Positions 42,690-51,590 of a stretch of 64,000 nucleotides of DNA are shown here, in pieces. The stretch is taken from contig NZ_JAAAXQ010000001.1 of NCBI RefSeq assembly GCF_009916105.1, positions 34,179 to 98,178 on the forward strand, written 5' to 3'. The position numbers and the translations under genes are program-made. Numbering within the stretch: position 1 is the first letter of the stretch; every line of letters begins with the position of its first letter. This DNA comes from Streptomyces sp. GC420 (GTDB lineage: Bacteria; Actinomycetota; Actinomycetes; Streptomycetales; Streptomycetaceae). The notes beneath the pieces were generated by a model that was not told where the DNA came from, ran no database searches, and worked only from the letters and a program-made list of their open reading frames with translations.

Positions 42690-44278
42690 GCGGCGACCAC
42701 CAGACCCTCGCGCTGCTGCTCTTCAGCGCCTTCATCGCGGTGACGCTCGCGATCACCACCTGGGCCGGCCGCAAGCGGCGCGGTTCACCTGAGGAGTTCT
42801 ACGCCGGCGGACGCCTGTTCTCCCCCATGGAGAACGGTTTCGCCATCTCGGGTGACTACATGTCCGCGGCCTCCTTCCTCGGTATCTCCGGACTGATCGC
42901 CCTCTACGGCTACGACGGACTGCTGTACTCCGTCGGATTCCTGGTGGCCTGGCTGGTGGTGCTGCTGCTCGTGGCCGAGCTGGTCCGCAACTGCGGCCGC
43001 TTCACCCTCGCCGACGTCGTCGCCGCCCGGATGAGCGACCGCCGCGTGCGGATCGCCGCGGGCAGCTCCTCCGTCACCGTCTCCCTGCTCTATCTCGTCG
43101 CGCAGATGGTCGGCGCGGGCAGCCTGGTGGCGCTGCTCCTCGGCGGCACCAGCGAGGCGGCGCGCGCCTGGACGGTCGTCGGGGTCGGGGCGCTCATGGT
43201 GATCTACGTGTCGCTGGGCGGGATGCGCGCCACCACATGGATCCAGATCGTCAAGGCCGTGCTGCTCATGGGCGGGGCCGTCGCGCTCACCGTGCTCGTC
43301 CTGCTGCGCTTCGACGGCGACTTCAACACCCTGCTCAACACCGCCGCCCTGCACAGCGGCCACGGCAGCGAGTTCCTTGCTCCCGGCCTGCGCTACGGCG
43401 GAGACTGGACCGCGAGGCTCGACTTCATCAGCCTCGGGCTCGCCCTGGTCCTGGGCACCGCGGGACTGCCGCACATCCTGTCCCGCTTCTACACCGTGCC
43501 CACCGCACGTGCCGCCCGCCGCTCCGTCGTCTGGTCCATCGGCCTCATCGGCGGCTTCTACCTGATGACCATCGTGCTCGGCTTCGGCGCGGCCGCCGTC
43601 GTCGGCTCCGACGCCGTGCGCGCCTCCAACCCCGCGGGGAACACGGCGGTCCCGCTCCTCGCACTCGACCTGGGGGGCGGGGCCGGATCCACAGGTGGAA
43701 CGGTTCTCTTCGCGATCGTCGCCGCCGTCGCCTTCGCCACCATCCTCGCCGTCGTCGCCGGCATCACCCTCGCCTCCTCGGCGTCCGTCGCCCACGATCT
43801 CTACGCGTCCTTCAGGCGACCCGGCCGGAAGCAGCGCAGCGAGGTCCGGGTGGCCAGGGTCGCGTCCGTCGGCATCGGTGCCGCCGCCATCGGGCTGGGC
43901 CTGCTCGCCCAGGACCTCAACGTGGCCTTCCTGGTCGGTCTCGCCTTCGCGGTGGCGGCCTCCGCGAACCTCCCGGTGCTGCTCTGCTGCCTGTTCTGGC
44001 GGAACTTCACCACCAGGGGCGCGGTGTGGTCGGTGTACGGCGGCCTGATCCCCGCCGTGCTGCTCGTCGTCTTCTCGCCCGTCGTCTCCGGCAGTCCTGA
44101 CGCGCTCTTCCCCGGAGTCGACTTCCATCTCTTCCCGCTGCGCAACCCGGGCCTGGTCTCCATCCCCCTCGGGTTCCTCGCCGGGTGGATCGGCACGGTC
44201 ACCTCCCCGGAGCCCCCGGACGCCGCGAAGCACGCCGAGACGGAAGTCCGTTCACTGACCGGAGCGGGAGCGGCATGA
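42686..44278 (+). CDS. sodium/solute symporter, acetate-permease type (SSS family)
   Basis: The TTG at 42686 overlaps the DUF485 stop (TTGA) and has GGGGGA upstream; it gives 530 aa. Thirteen hydrophobic segments fit the SSS fold. Typical ActP features are WAGRKRRGSPEEFYAGGR, NGFAISGDYMSAASFLGISGL, YVSLGGMRATTWIQIVKAVLL, and GTAGLPHILSRFYTVP (Na-site region). It probably takes up acetate, pyruvate or a similar carboxylate with sodium; the substrate is inferred from family. It is operonic with DUF485. A DcuS/CitA-like kinase gene converges from the right. Confidence 0.88.
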   Translation: MSGDHQTLALLLFSAFIAVTLAITTWAGRKRRGSPEEFYAGGRLFSPMENGFAISGDYMSAASFLGISGLIALYGYDGLLYSVGFLVAWLVVLLLVAELVRNCGRFTLADVVAARMSDRRVRIAAGSSSVTVSLLYLVAQMVGAGSLVALLLGGTSEAARAWTVVGVGALMVIYVSLGGMRATTWIQIVKAVLLMGGAVALTVLVLLRFDGDFNTLLNTAALHSGHGSEFLAPGLRYGGDWTARLDFISLGLALVLGTAGLPHILSRFYTVPTARAARRSVVWSIGLIGGFYLMTIVLGFGAAAVVGSDAVRASNPAGNTAVPLLALDLGGGAGSTGGTVLFAIVAAVAFATILAVVAGITLASSASVAHDLYASFRRPGRKQRSEVRVARVASVGIGAAAIGLGLLAQDLNVAFLVGLAFAVAASANLPVLLCCLFWRNFTTRGAVWSVYGGLIPAVLLVVFSPVVSGSPDALFPGVDFHLFPLRNPGLVSIPLGFLAGWIGTVTSPEPPDAAKHAETEVRSLTGAGAA

Positions 44279-44325
44279 CAACCGCTGCGGCCCGCCGAAG
44301 GCTGCCGGAAGCTGCCGGGAGCGGC

Positions 44326-46047
44326 TCACGGCCCCTCCTCCGGCAGGGAGGGGCCGGAGGAGTGCCGCAACTCCTCGGCCAGCGCCTCGGGCAGCACGAC
44401 GGTGAACTCCGCACCTCCCGAGGTCCGGTCGGTGACGCGCGCCGTGCCGCCCTGCCGTTCGGCGAGTCTGCGCACGAGCGCGAGACCGATGCCCCTTCTG
44501 CCGTGCGCGGGCGGTTCCTTGGTGGACCAGCCCTCCGTGAAGATCAGTTCACGCCGGTCCTCAGGGACCCCGGGCCCGCTGTCGCGCACGCGCAGCACCG
44601 CCGTACGCCCCTCCGCGCGCAGCTCCACCTCCACCTCCGCCCGGAGGGAACCGGCCGAGGCGTCCAGCGCGTTGTCCACGAGATTGCCGACCACCGTCAC
44701 CAGCCCCGGCGGATCGACCAGCCGGTCGGGCATCAGCGTGCCGGGCGAGAGCCGCAGTGAGACGCCGCGCTCGGCCGCCACGGTCGCCTTGCCGACCAGC
44801 AGGGCGGCCAGCAGCGGGTCGTGGACGCGCTCGGTGACCTGTTCCGCGGTCGCCCGGTGCACCCCCACGACCTCTGTCACGTACACCACGGCCTCCTCGT
44901 ACATCTCCAGTTCCAGCAGCCCGAGGAGCGTGTGCATCCGGTTGGCGTGTTCGTGGTCCTGGGCCCGCAGTGCGTCGATCAGCCCACGGGTGCCGTCGAG
45001 TTCGCGGCCCAGCCGCTCCAGCTCGGTGCGATCGCGCAGTGTGGCGACGGCGCCCCCGTCGTCCGTGGGCATCCGGTTGGCGACCAGCACGCGGTGACCC
45101 CGCACGGTCAGGAGATCGTCGCCCGTGACCCGTCCGCCGAGCACGTCGGCGGTGCGGCCGCGGCCCAGCACTTCCTCCGGGGTCCGTCCCCGCCCGTCGG
45201 TCCCAAGCCCCAGCAGTCGCTGCGCCTCGTCGTTCATCAGCCGGATCCTGCCCGCCCGGTCGAGGGCCACGACACCCTCGCGGATGCCGTGCAGCATCGC
45301 CTCCCGCTCGGCGAGCAGCCCCGCGATGTCCGAGAAGGCCAGATCGCGGGTTCGCCTGTGGATGCGCCGGGAGATCAGGTATGCGGCCAGCGCCCCGACG
45401 GCCAGGGCGCCGCCCGCGTAGGCCAGCAGTCCGGGAATCGCGGAGAGCAGCCGGGAACGCACGCTGTCGTACGCGATGCCGACCGAGACCGCGCCGATGA
45501 TGCGCCCGCTGTCCGGATCGCGCAGCGGGACCTTGCCCCGTGCGGAGCGGCCGAGGGTACCGCTGTCGATCTCCATCACCTCGTGGCCCGCGAGTGCCCG
45601 GCTGGGGTCGGTGGAGACCACGTTGCCGACCTCGGCGGGGTCGGTGTGGGACCAGCGCACTCCCTGCCGGTTCATGATCACCACGTACTCGGCGCCGGTG
45701 GCCCGGCGGATCCGTTCGGCCTCCTGCTGGACCGGCCCGTAACGGTTCGCCGGGGTGGTCAGGAGGTCCTCGGCGATCCGCGGCTGCACGGCGGTGGTCT
45801 GTGCGATCGCGAGCGCGCGGCGCATCGCCTGGTCGTCGAGCTGAGCGCCGAGCGGCGCGAGGAAGAGGCCGGTGGCCAGCACGGTCACACCGGTCGCGAC
45901 GGCCAGCTGCATCAGCAGGATCTGGGAGAAGGCACGTTGGGGCCAGCCGATGCGCAGCCGTCTCACGGTCCCGGCCGCGCCGCGCGGGCCCGCGCCCTGC
46001 GAGGGGCCGGGGCCGGCGGTGCCGGTGGCGGTCGACGCGGTGCTCAT
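44326..46047 (-). CDS. sensor histidine kinase, DcuS/CitA type
   Basis: ATG 46047 gives 573 aa (MSTASTATGT). TM1 (about 42-65) and TM2 (about 215-240) bracket an extracytoplasmic PAS-like (sCache) sensor with YVVIMNRQGVRWSHTDP and GHEVMEI. A cytoplasmic PAS domain (GVVALDRAGRIRLMNDEAQRLLG) follows. The kinase part has the SpoOB-like motif RAQDHEHANRMHTLLGL with the phospho-His near residue 364. The HATPase has VGNLVDNALDAS and GRRGIGLALVRRLAER. Such kinases sense C4-dicarboxylates or citrate. No CitB/DcuR-type regulator gene is adjacent, which is unusual. It converges with the symporter. Confidence 0.9.
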   Translation of the reverse strand: MSTASTATGTAGPGPSQGAGPRGAAGTVRRLRIGWPQRAFSQILLMQLAVATGVTVLATGLFLAPLGAQLDDQAMRRALAIAQTTAVQPRIAEDLLTTPANRYGPVQQEAERIRRATGAEYVVIMNRQGVRWSHTDPAEVGNVVSTDPSRALAGHEVMEIDSGTLGRSARGKVPLRDPDSGRIIGAVSVGIAYDSVRSRLLSAIPGLLAYAGGALAVGALAAYLISRRIHRRTRDLAFSDIAGLLAEREAMLHGIREGVVALDRAGRIRLMNDEAQRLLGLGTDGRGRTPEEVLGRGRTADVLGGRVTGDDLLTVRGHRVLVANRMPTDDGGAVATLRDRTELERLGRELDGTRGLIDALRAQDHEHANRMHTLLGLLELEMYEEAVVYVTEVVGVHRATAEQVTERVHDPLLAALLVGKATVAAERGVSLRLSPGTLMPDRLVDPPGLVTVVGNLVDNALDASAGSLRAEVEVELRAEGRTAVLRVRDSGPGVPEDRRELIFTEGWSTKEPPAHGRRGIGLALVRRLAERQGGTARVTDRTSGGAEFTVVLPEALAEELRHSSGPSLPEEGP

Positions 46048-46132
46048 GCGAAGGCACGGTACGGCGAGTGCCCGGCCTCGGGAACCGGCCACGTCACATC
46101 GCCCGGCGGCGCACCCACCCGGACACCGCCGC

Positions 46133-47071
46133 TCAGGCGGTGAGCGCGGTCTCCAGGGCGGTCACGGAGACCACGTCCATGCGCGCGGGGCTCCCCAGCG
46201 CGCTTCCACAGCTCTCCGGACGCGGCGGCAACGAGGCTCCCCGGGCCACGAGAACCCGCCACCGCCTGCCGTCCCGGTGCGCGACGGTGATTTCCCAGCG
46301 CGGAGCCGTTCCCCGGGTGCCTACGACGGTCAGGGCGTCGGCGCGGTCCTCGGCGACCGCGGCCCGAACCGCGAGCTCGGCGGCCTGGGCCGGGCGCTCC
46401 CAGGCGGAACCGCCCCGGCATCCCTCGGTGACGACACGTCCCTCCCTGACGGCCGTCAGCACCTCCTTCACGGCGGGGGCGTCCATGCGGCCGTACGCGT
46501 AGCCGTGCGGCAGCACGAGGAGGGTCGGCGCGAAGCGGTGGCCGCCCAGGTGGGTGACCTCCCAGGCGTTCTGTTCACCGTCGGCCGCGAGTTCGGCGGC
46601 GAGTGGCCGCCCGAGGAGGGCGCAGCAGCGGTCGCGCTTGGCGTTGGTGCAGACGAGGACGAGCGGTTCGCCGGTGTGGGCGGTGCCGTCGAGCAGTGTG
46701 TCGAAGCGGTGGTGGTCGCCGGATCCCAGGGCGGTGAAGTCGAGGCCGAGCAGGCTTTCGGGTTCGGTGACGACGGCGGCACGGACCCAGGCGCGACCCG
46801 GGACCGTGTGCGCCACGTACACCTGCCGGGGGCCGGTCCGCTCGCGGCTGTCCGCGTGCCGCCCGGGCCTGCGGATCAGCGCGATCCGTACGCCGGTCCC
46901 CTCCGCGGCCCGCTCCAGTGCCCGCCCGGTCTCCGGGTCGAGGTGGCTGGACGTGAGCGCCCTTGCGCCCCACGGGCCCGGCTGTTCGAGCAGTAGCCAG
47001 GTTCTGGCGGTGGGGGCGGTGCCCGCGAGGGGCTCGTGGAGCTCCCGCGAGGCTGTGGTGCACAGGCTCAC
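46133..47071 (-). CDS. sucrase/ferredoxin-like protein, iron-box regulated
   Basis: GTG 47071 is 7 nt from a TAGGCT -10 and gives 312 aa by leaderless initiation. The family (thioredoxin-like Fe-S ferredoxin fold) is shown by ARTWLLLEQPGPWG, VCTNAKRDRCCALLG (C141, C149, C150) and HLGGHRFAPTLLVLPHGYAYGR. A Cys-containing C-terminal segment (EGCRGGSAWERPAQAAEL) is also typical. The substrate is unknown; a redox role in iron or siderophore metabolism fits the DmdR/IdeR-type box over its promoter. It is divergent from a COG0523 GTPase gene. Confidence 0.85.
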   Translation of the reverse strand: MSLCTTASRELHEPLAGTAPTARTWLLLEQPGPWGARALTSSHLDPETGRALERAAEGTGVRIALIRRPGRHADSRERTGPRQVYVAHTVPGRAWVRAAVVTEPESLLGLDFTALGSGDHHRFDTLLDGTAHTGEPLVLVCTNAKRDRCCALLGRPLAAELAADGEQNAWEVTHLGGHRFAPTLLVLPHGYAYGRMDAPAVKEVLTAVREGRVVTEGCRGGSAWERPAQAAELAVRAAVAEDRADALTVVGTRGTAPRWEITVAHRDGRRWRVLVARGASLPPRPESCGSALGSPARMDVVSVTALETALTA

Positions 47072-47090
47072 AGAGGTGAGCCTAACCTGA
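47072..47090 (-). promoter_or_regulatory. DmdR/IdeR-type iron box over -10 and start
   Basis: Minus-strand sequence TCAGGTTAGGCTCACCTCT matches the actinobacterial iron-box consensus TTAGGTTAGGCTAACCTAA at 15 of 19 positions. The -10 TAGGCT is inside the box, and the box abuts the GTG start at 47071, so an Fe-loaded repressor would block initiation. Confidence 0.75.
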
Positions 47091-47169
47091 CTTGCGCCGC
47101 TTGGCTCAGGCGGCTCCCGGGAACCGTGTCGCGGCCCGTGCCGTCCGCGTTGTGCCGCGTGCGATCGTG

Positions 47170-47237
47170 CCGTCCGCGCCGCGCCGCCGTCCGCGCCGCG
47201 CCGCCGTCCGCGCCGCGCCGCCGTCCGCGCCGCGCCG
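47170..47237. repeat. four perfect tandem copies of a 17-bp unit
   Basis: The unit CCGTCCGCGCCGCGCCG occurs at 47170, 47187, 47204 and 47221 without a mismatch, followed by a partial unit. It occupies the middle of the 275-bp region between the divergent ferredoxin-like and COG0523 genes. Confidence 0.92.
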
Positions 47238-47332
47238 CGCCGCGAGAGTTCGCGCTCGGCGGCCGCCCGGCCGCAGGATGCATCGCGCCAGTACCGGCCC
47301 CGCCGGGGGAGAGGCGGGGGTGCGGGCTGTAC

Positions 47333-47338
47333 TAGCAT
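47333..47338 (+). promoter_or_regulatory. -10 element TAGCAT, leaderless start
   Basis: TAGCAT lies 8 nt before the ATG at 47347; no RBS. Confidence 0.6.
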
Positions 47339-47346
47339 CGCCGCAC

Positions 47347-48435
47347 ATGACCCGGAGAGCCGTACCCGTCATCGTTCTCGCAGGCTTCCTGGGGTCCGGC
47401 AAGACCACCGTGCTCAATCACCTCCTGCGCAGCGGCGGTGGCACCCGCATCGGAGCCGTCGTCAACGACTTCGGCAGTATCGAGATCGATGCCATGGTGA
47501 TCGCCGGGCAGGTCGACTCCACCGTGTCGCTCGGCAACGGGTGTCTGTGCTGCGCCGTGGACGGCAGTGAGCTGGACGTCTACCTGGAGCGGCTGACGCG
47601 GCCGTCCTCGCGGATCGATGTGATCGTGATCGAGGCGAGCGGGCTCGCCGAGCCGCAGGAACTGGTGCGGATGATTCTGGCGAGCGAGAACCCGGACGTC
47701 ATGTACGGGGGACTCGTCGAGGTCGTCGACGCCGCGGAGTTCGAGGCCGTACGGGAGCGGCACCCCGAGATCGACCGGCATCTGGGCATCTCCGATCTGG
47801 TCGTGCTGAACAAGACCGACCGGGCCGGGGAAGACCGGCTGGAGCGGATCACCGGGCACGTGACGGCGTGCGCGCCGGGAACGCCCGTCGTACGGGCGGA
47901 GTACGGGCGGGTGGACCCGGAGCTCCTCTTCGAGCCGAGGCCCAGCACCGAGAGGGTCGGGCAGCTCTCCTTCGAGGATCTCTTCCGCGACGATGGCGGC
48001 ACCGGAGAACACGGTCACGGTCACGGCGACGGCGACGGCGACGGGCACGAACACGGCGACGGGCACGCGGCACACCTGCACAGCGCGTACGACAGCCGGG
48101 CGTTCACCTCCGCCGAGCCCATGAGTCCCCGCCGCCTGATGGACTTCTTCGACACGCGGCCGGACGGTCTCTACCGCGTCAAGGGGTACATCGACTTCGG
48201 GACGGCCGACCCGCGGAACAAGTACGCCGTCCACGCCGTCGGCAGGTTCCTGCGCTTCTCGCCCGAGCCCTGGGCCGAGGGGGAGGAGCGGGGCACCCAG
48301 CTCGTGCTCATCGGGTCGGGCATCGACGCCGCCACGCTGGCCAAGGCGCTGGACGCGTGCAAGGACGCCCCGGATGCCGTGGCCGACGAGCACAGCATGT
48401 GGGGCGTCCTGCGATACGTGCGGGAACCGGAGTGA
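47347..48435 (+). CDS. CobW/COG0523 family metal-chaperone GTPase
   Basis: The 362-aa G3E GTPase has the P-loop GFLGSGKTT (residues 13-21), the metal-binding CxCC in NGCLCCAV (C66, C68, C69), IVIEASGLAEPQ (G3 region) and LNKTD (G4). A His/Asp/Gly-rich loop at about 219-245 adds many possible Zn or Ni ligands. The CobW C-terminal domain contains GLYRVKGYIDFG and GTQLVLIGSGID. Such proteins deliver a metal, often zinc, to client enzymes. I see no zinc-uptake (Zur) box upstream. It is divergent from the iron-box gene, though a functional link is only possible. Confidence 0.88.
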   Translation: MTRRAVPVIVLAGFLGSGKTTVLNHLLRSGGGTRIGAVVNDFGSIEIDAMVIAGQVDSTVSLGNGCLCCAVDGSELDVYLERLTRPSSRIDVIVIEASGLAEPQELVRMILASENPDVMYGGLVEVVDAAEFEAVRERHPEIDRHLGISDLVVLNKTDRAGEDRLERITGHVTACAPGTPVVRAEYGRVDPELLFEPRPSTERVGQLSFEDLFRDDGGTGEHGHGHGDGDGDGHEHGDGHAAHLHSAYDSRAFTSAEPMSPRRLMDFFDTRPDGLYRVKGYIDFGTADPRNKYAVHAVGRFLRFSPEPWAEGEERGTQLVLIGSGIDAATLAKALDACKDAPDAVADEHSMWGVLRYVREPE

Positions 48436-48466
48436 CCCGGACGGTCCTGGACGGACCCGGGCCGGC

Positions 48467-48695
48467 CTAGTGCCGTGTCAGCCAGGGTTCGCCCCGTCGC
48501 GACGCCCTGCACGGCACTCCCCCGCAGCCCTCCGGGCGCGGGGGGTACGCCCATGCTGCGTTGGCCGAAAGCCCGAGCAGGCCCACTACGAGGGCTTCCG
48601 GCCGCTTTGCGATGCTCCCCCTGCCTCCGGCGGGAGGTGCCCCCGGCACCGGACGCCGCTCCTCAGCGGGCGAACCCCGACCGACGCGGCACTAG
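48467..48695. mobile_element. MITE-like palindromic element with CTAG ends
   Basis: A 229-bp segment is bounded by 28-bp terminal inverted repeats (48467-48494 and 48668-48695), 24 of 28 positions matching, each starting with CTAG. Inside are further nested inverted repeats, for example AGTGCCGTG (48469-48477) with CACGGCACT, and AAGCCC/GGGCTT around 48570-48597. It has no coding capacity. The TAG stop of parC lies in the right terminal repeat. It sits between two convergent genes. No identical flanking duplication beyond CTAG is seen. I infer a non-autonomous insertion sequence derivative. Confidence 0.7.
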
Positions 48696-51142
48696 ACGGG
48701 GCCGGCCACCGCCGCCACCGGCTTCGGCAGGGAGACGCCCGAACCGTCGCGGCGCGGGTCCGTCTCCGGGAGCTCGGCCGGCATGCCGTTCTTCTGCGCG
48801 GCCCTGGCAGGCGCGGCGCCCGCCCAGGCGATCGACAGGCAGTCCTCGCCCTTGAGGAAGCGCTGGCAGCGGACACCGCCCGTGGCGCGGCCCTTCCTCG
48901 GGTACTGGTCGAACGGAGTGAGCTTCGCCGTCGTCTGGACGGAGTCGTCCAGCGTGCCCCGGGAACCGGCGATGGTGAAGACCACCGCGTCCGCGGCCGG
49001 GTCGACGGCGGAGAAGTGGATCACCTTGGCGCCCTCGCCGAGCTTGATGCCGGCCATGCCGCCCGCCGGCCGGCCCTGGGGACGGACCTGGTTCGCCTGG
49101 AACCGAAGCAACTGGGCATCGTCGGTGATGAAGACCAGGTCCTCCTCACCCGTGCGGAGTTCCACCGCGCCGACGATGCGGTCGCCCTCCTTGAGGGTGA
49201 TGACCTCCAGCTCGTCCTTGTTCGCCGGATAGTCGGGGACCACCCGCTTCACCACGCCCTGTTCCGTGCCGAGGGCCAGCCCCGGCGAGGACTCGTCCAG
49301 CGTCGTCAGGCAGACCAGGCTCTCACCGGGCTCCAGGGTCAGGAACTCCGAGACGGGCGCGCCGCCCGCGAGGTTCGGAGCGCTCGCGGTGTCCGGCAGC
49401 TGGGGCAGGTCGATCACCGTGAGGCGCAGCAGACGGCCTGCCGAGGTGACCGCTCCGACCTCGCCGCGTGCGGTCGCCGGTACGGCGGAGACGATCACGT
49501 CGTGCTTGGCGCGGCCGCCCTCCGACTCGGCGAAGGGCTCGCCGTTGGCCGTACGGGCCAGGAGACCCGTCGAGGACAGCAGCACCCGGCACGGGTCGTC
49601 CGCGACCTGGAGCGGCACCGCGGCGGCGGTCGCGCCCGAGGACTCCAGCAGGACCGTGCGCCGGGGGGTGCCGAACTTCTTCGCCACCGCAGCCAGTTCG
49701 TTGGAGACGACCTTGCGCAGCTCGGCGTCCGACTCCAGGATCCTGGTCAGTTCGGCGATCTCCGTGCCCAGCCGGTCACGCTCGGCCTCCAGCTCCAGCC
49801 GGTCGAACTTGGTGAGCCGGCGCAGCGGGGTGTCCAGGATGTACTGGGTCTGGATCTCCGACAGTGAGAAGTGCCCGATCAGACGCTGCTTCGCCTCGGC
49901 GGAGTTCTCGCTGGAGCGGATGAGGCGGATCACCTCGTCGATGTCGAGGAGCGCCACCAGCAGGCCCTCGACCAGGTGCAGCCGGTCCCGGCGCTTGCCG
50001 CGGCGGAACTCGCTGCGCCGCCGCACCACGTTGAAGCGGTGGTCGAGGTAGACCTCGAGCAGCTCCTTGAAGCCCAGCGTCAGGGGCTGGCCGTCGACCA
50101 GGGCGACGTTGTTGATGCCGAAGGACTCCTCCATCGGCGTCAGCTTGTAGAGCTGCTGGAGCACGGCCTCGGGGACGAAGCCGTTCTTGATCTCGATGAC
50201 GAGCCGCAGCCCGTGCTCACGGTCGGTGAGGTCCTTGACGTCGGCGATGCCCTGGAGCTTCTTCGAGCCGACCAGGTCCTTGATCTTGGCGATGACCTTC
50301 TCGGGACCGACGGCGAACGGCAGTTCGGTGACCACCAGGCCCTTGCGGCGGGGGGTGACGTTCTCGACCGTCACCGTGGCGCGGATCTTGAAGCTGCCGC
50401 GGCCCGTCTCGTACGCGTCCTTGATCCCGTCGAGGCCCACGATCCTGCCGCCGGTGGGCAGGTCCGGGCCCGGCACGTGGCGCATCAGCGTCTCGAGGTC
50501 GGCACCCGGGTGCTTGATCAGGTGCCGGGCGGCGGCGATGACCTCGCCCAGGTTGTGCGGGGGCATGTTCGTGGCCATGCCGACCGCGATCCCGGACGCG
50601 CCGTTGACCAGCAGGTTCGGGTACGCGGCCGGAAGGGCGACGGGCTCGCGCTCCTGGCCGTCGTAGTTCGGCTCGAAGTCGACGGTGTCCTCGTCGATCG
50701 ACTCCGTCATCAGGCTGGTCGCGTCGGCCATGCGGCACTCGGTGTACCGCATGGCGGCCGGCGGGTCGTCGTTGCCGAGCGAGCCGAAGTTGCCGTGGCC
50801 GTCCACCAGGGGCAGCCGCATGGAGAAGGGCTGCGCCATGCGCACCAGCGCGTCGTAGATCGACGCGTCGCCGTGCGGGTGGAGCTTGCCCATCACCTCG
50901 CCGACGACGCGGGCGCACTTCACGTAGCCGCGGTCGGGCCGCAGCCCCATCTCGTTCATCTGGTAGACGATGCGGCGGTGGACCGGCTTCATGCCGTCGC
51001 GGGCGTCCGGCAGGGCCCGGGAGTAGATCACCGAGTACGCGTACTCGAGGAAGGAGCCCTGCATTTCATCGACCACGTCGATGTCGAGGATCCGCTCCTC
51101 GAACTCCTCGGGCGGCGGGGTCTTCGTGCTGCGGCGGGCCAT
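48692..51142 (-). CDS. parC: DNA topoisomerase IV subunit A
   Basis: ATG 51142 follows GAAGGAG; the product is 816 aa, typical for ParC. The breakage-reunion domain has [19 protein letters not shown] (quinolone-determining region), catalytic Tyr133 in MRYTECRM and [21 protein letters not shown] coiled-coil gate and a GyrA-like beta-pinwheel of DNA-wrapping blades follow ([15 protein letters not shown], then [15 protein letters not shown]), without the full GyrA-box. With ParE it separates linked chromosomes. The reading frame ends in VAGPV and a TAG stop that belongs to a MITE-like terminal repeat, so the last residues may be strain-specific. Confidence 0.93.
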   Translation of the reverse strand: MARRSTKTPPPEEFEERILDIDVVDEMQGSFLEYAYSVIYSRALPDARDGMKPVHRRIVYQMNEMGLRPDRGYVKCARVVGEVMGKLHPHGDASIYDALVRMAQPFSMRLPLVDGHGNFGSLGNDDPPAAMRYTECRMADATSLMTESIDEDTVDFEPNYDGQEREPVALPAAYPNLLVNGASGIAVGMATNMPPHNLGEVIAAARHLIKHPGADLETLMRHVPGPDLPTGGRIVGLDGIKDAYETGRGSFKIRATVTVENVTPRRKGLVVTELPFAVGPEKVIAKIKDLVGSKKLQGIADVKDLTDREHGLRLVIEIKNGFVPEAVLQQLYKLTPMEESFGINNVALVDGQPLTLGFKELLEVYLDHRFNVVRRRSEFRRGKRRDRLHLVEGLLVALLDIDEVIRLIRSSENSAEAKQRLIGHFSLSEIQTQYILDTPLRRLTKFDRLELEAERDRLGTEIAELTRILESDAELRKVVSNELAAVAKKFGTPRRTVLLESSGATAAAVPLQVADDPCRVLLSSTGLLARTANGEPFAESEGGRAKHDVIVSAVPATARGEVGAVTSAGRLLRLTVIDLPQLPDTASAPNLAGGAPVSEFLTLEPGESLVCLTTLDESSPGLALGTEQGVVKRVVPDYPANKDELEVITLKEGDRIVGAVELRTGEEDLVFITDDAQLLRFQANQVRPQGRPAGGMAGIKLGEGAKVIHFSAVDPAADAVVFTIAGSRGTLDDSVQTTAKLTPFDQYPRKGRATGGVRCQRFLKGEDCLSIAWAGAAPARAAQKNGMPAELPETDPRRDGSGVSLPKPVAAVAGPV

Positions 51143-51590
51143 CGCTGCTGCGGCTCCTTCACGACCAAAATCTCTTGCTGACGCGGACCATTGTGGACCG
51201 CCCCACTGACAGCACGGACCGCGACCCGTGCGTTCGGGACCCGTACACGCGGCCGGGCCGGGGACCGGAACACGCCGCGGAGCGGCTCCGTGGCCCTGTG
51301 TGAACCCGGCCGGCCCGGCGGAGAGCCGTGCGCCGCGGCGCCGTCCGCGCGGCTCCTCACGACTCGGCACGCGTCCGCACGAGACCCTGCGAGTCCGTCC
51401 GGGCCCGTCCGGGTCCGCAAGGGTCCGCAAGGCAAACCGTACGGCTCCAGCGGGCCCCGTGTGGCCCGGGGAGGCCCCCGGCACCGCACTTACGTGTGCT
51501 CACGCTCCGGGAACTTCGCCAGATGCCGACGCGCTTGCATAGAGTGACAGGACTGTCCGACTCACGTCATCGCGCGATCGAAGGGACCAC
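51143..51590. other. divergent region parC / M16 peptidases with GTCCGCA copies
   Basis: 448 bp. The parC RBS is at the left. Positions 51370-51430 are rich in GTCC: GTCCGCA occurs at about 51373, 51413 and 51423, the last two as a direct 10-bp repeat GGGTCCGCAA (51411-51420, 51421-51430). Before the M16 gene there is an RBS GAAGGGA. No gene is seen. Confidence 0.5.
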
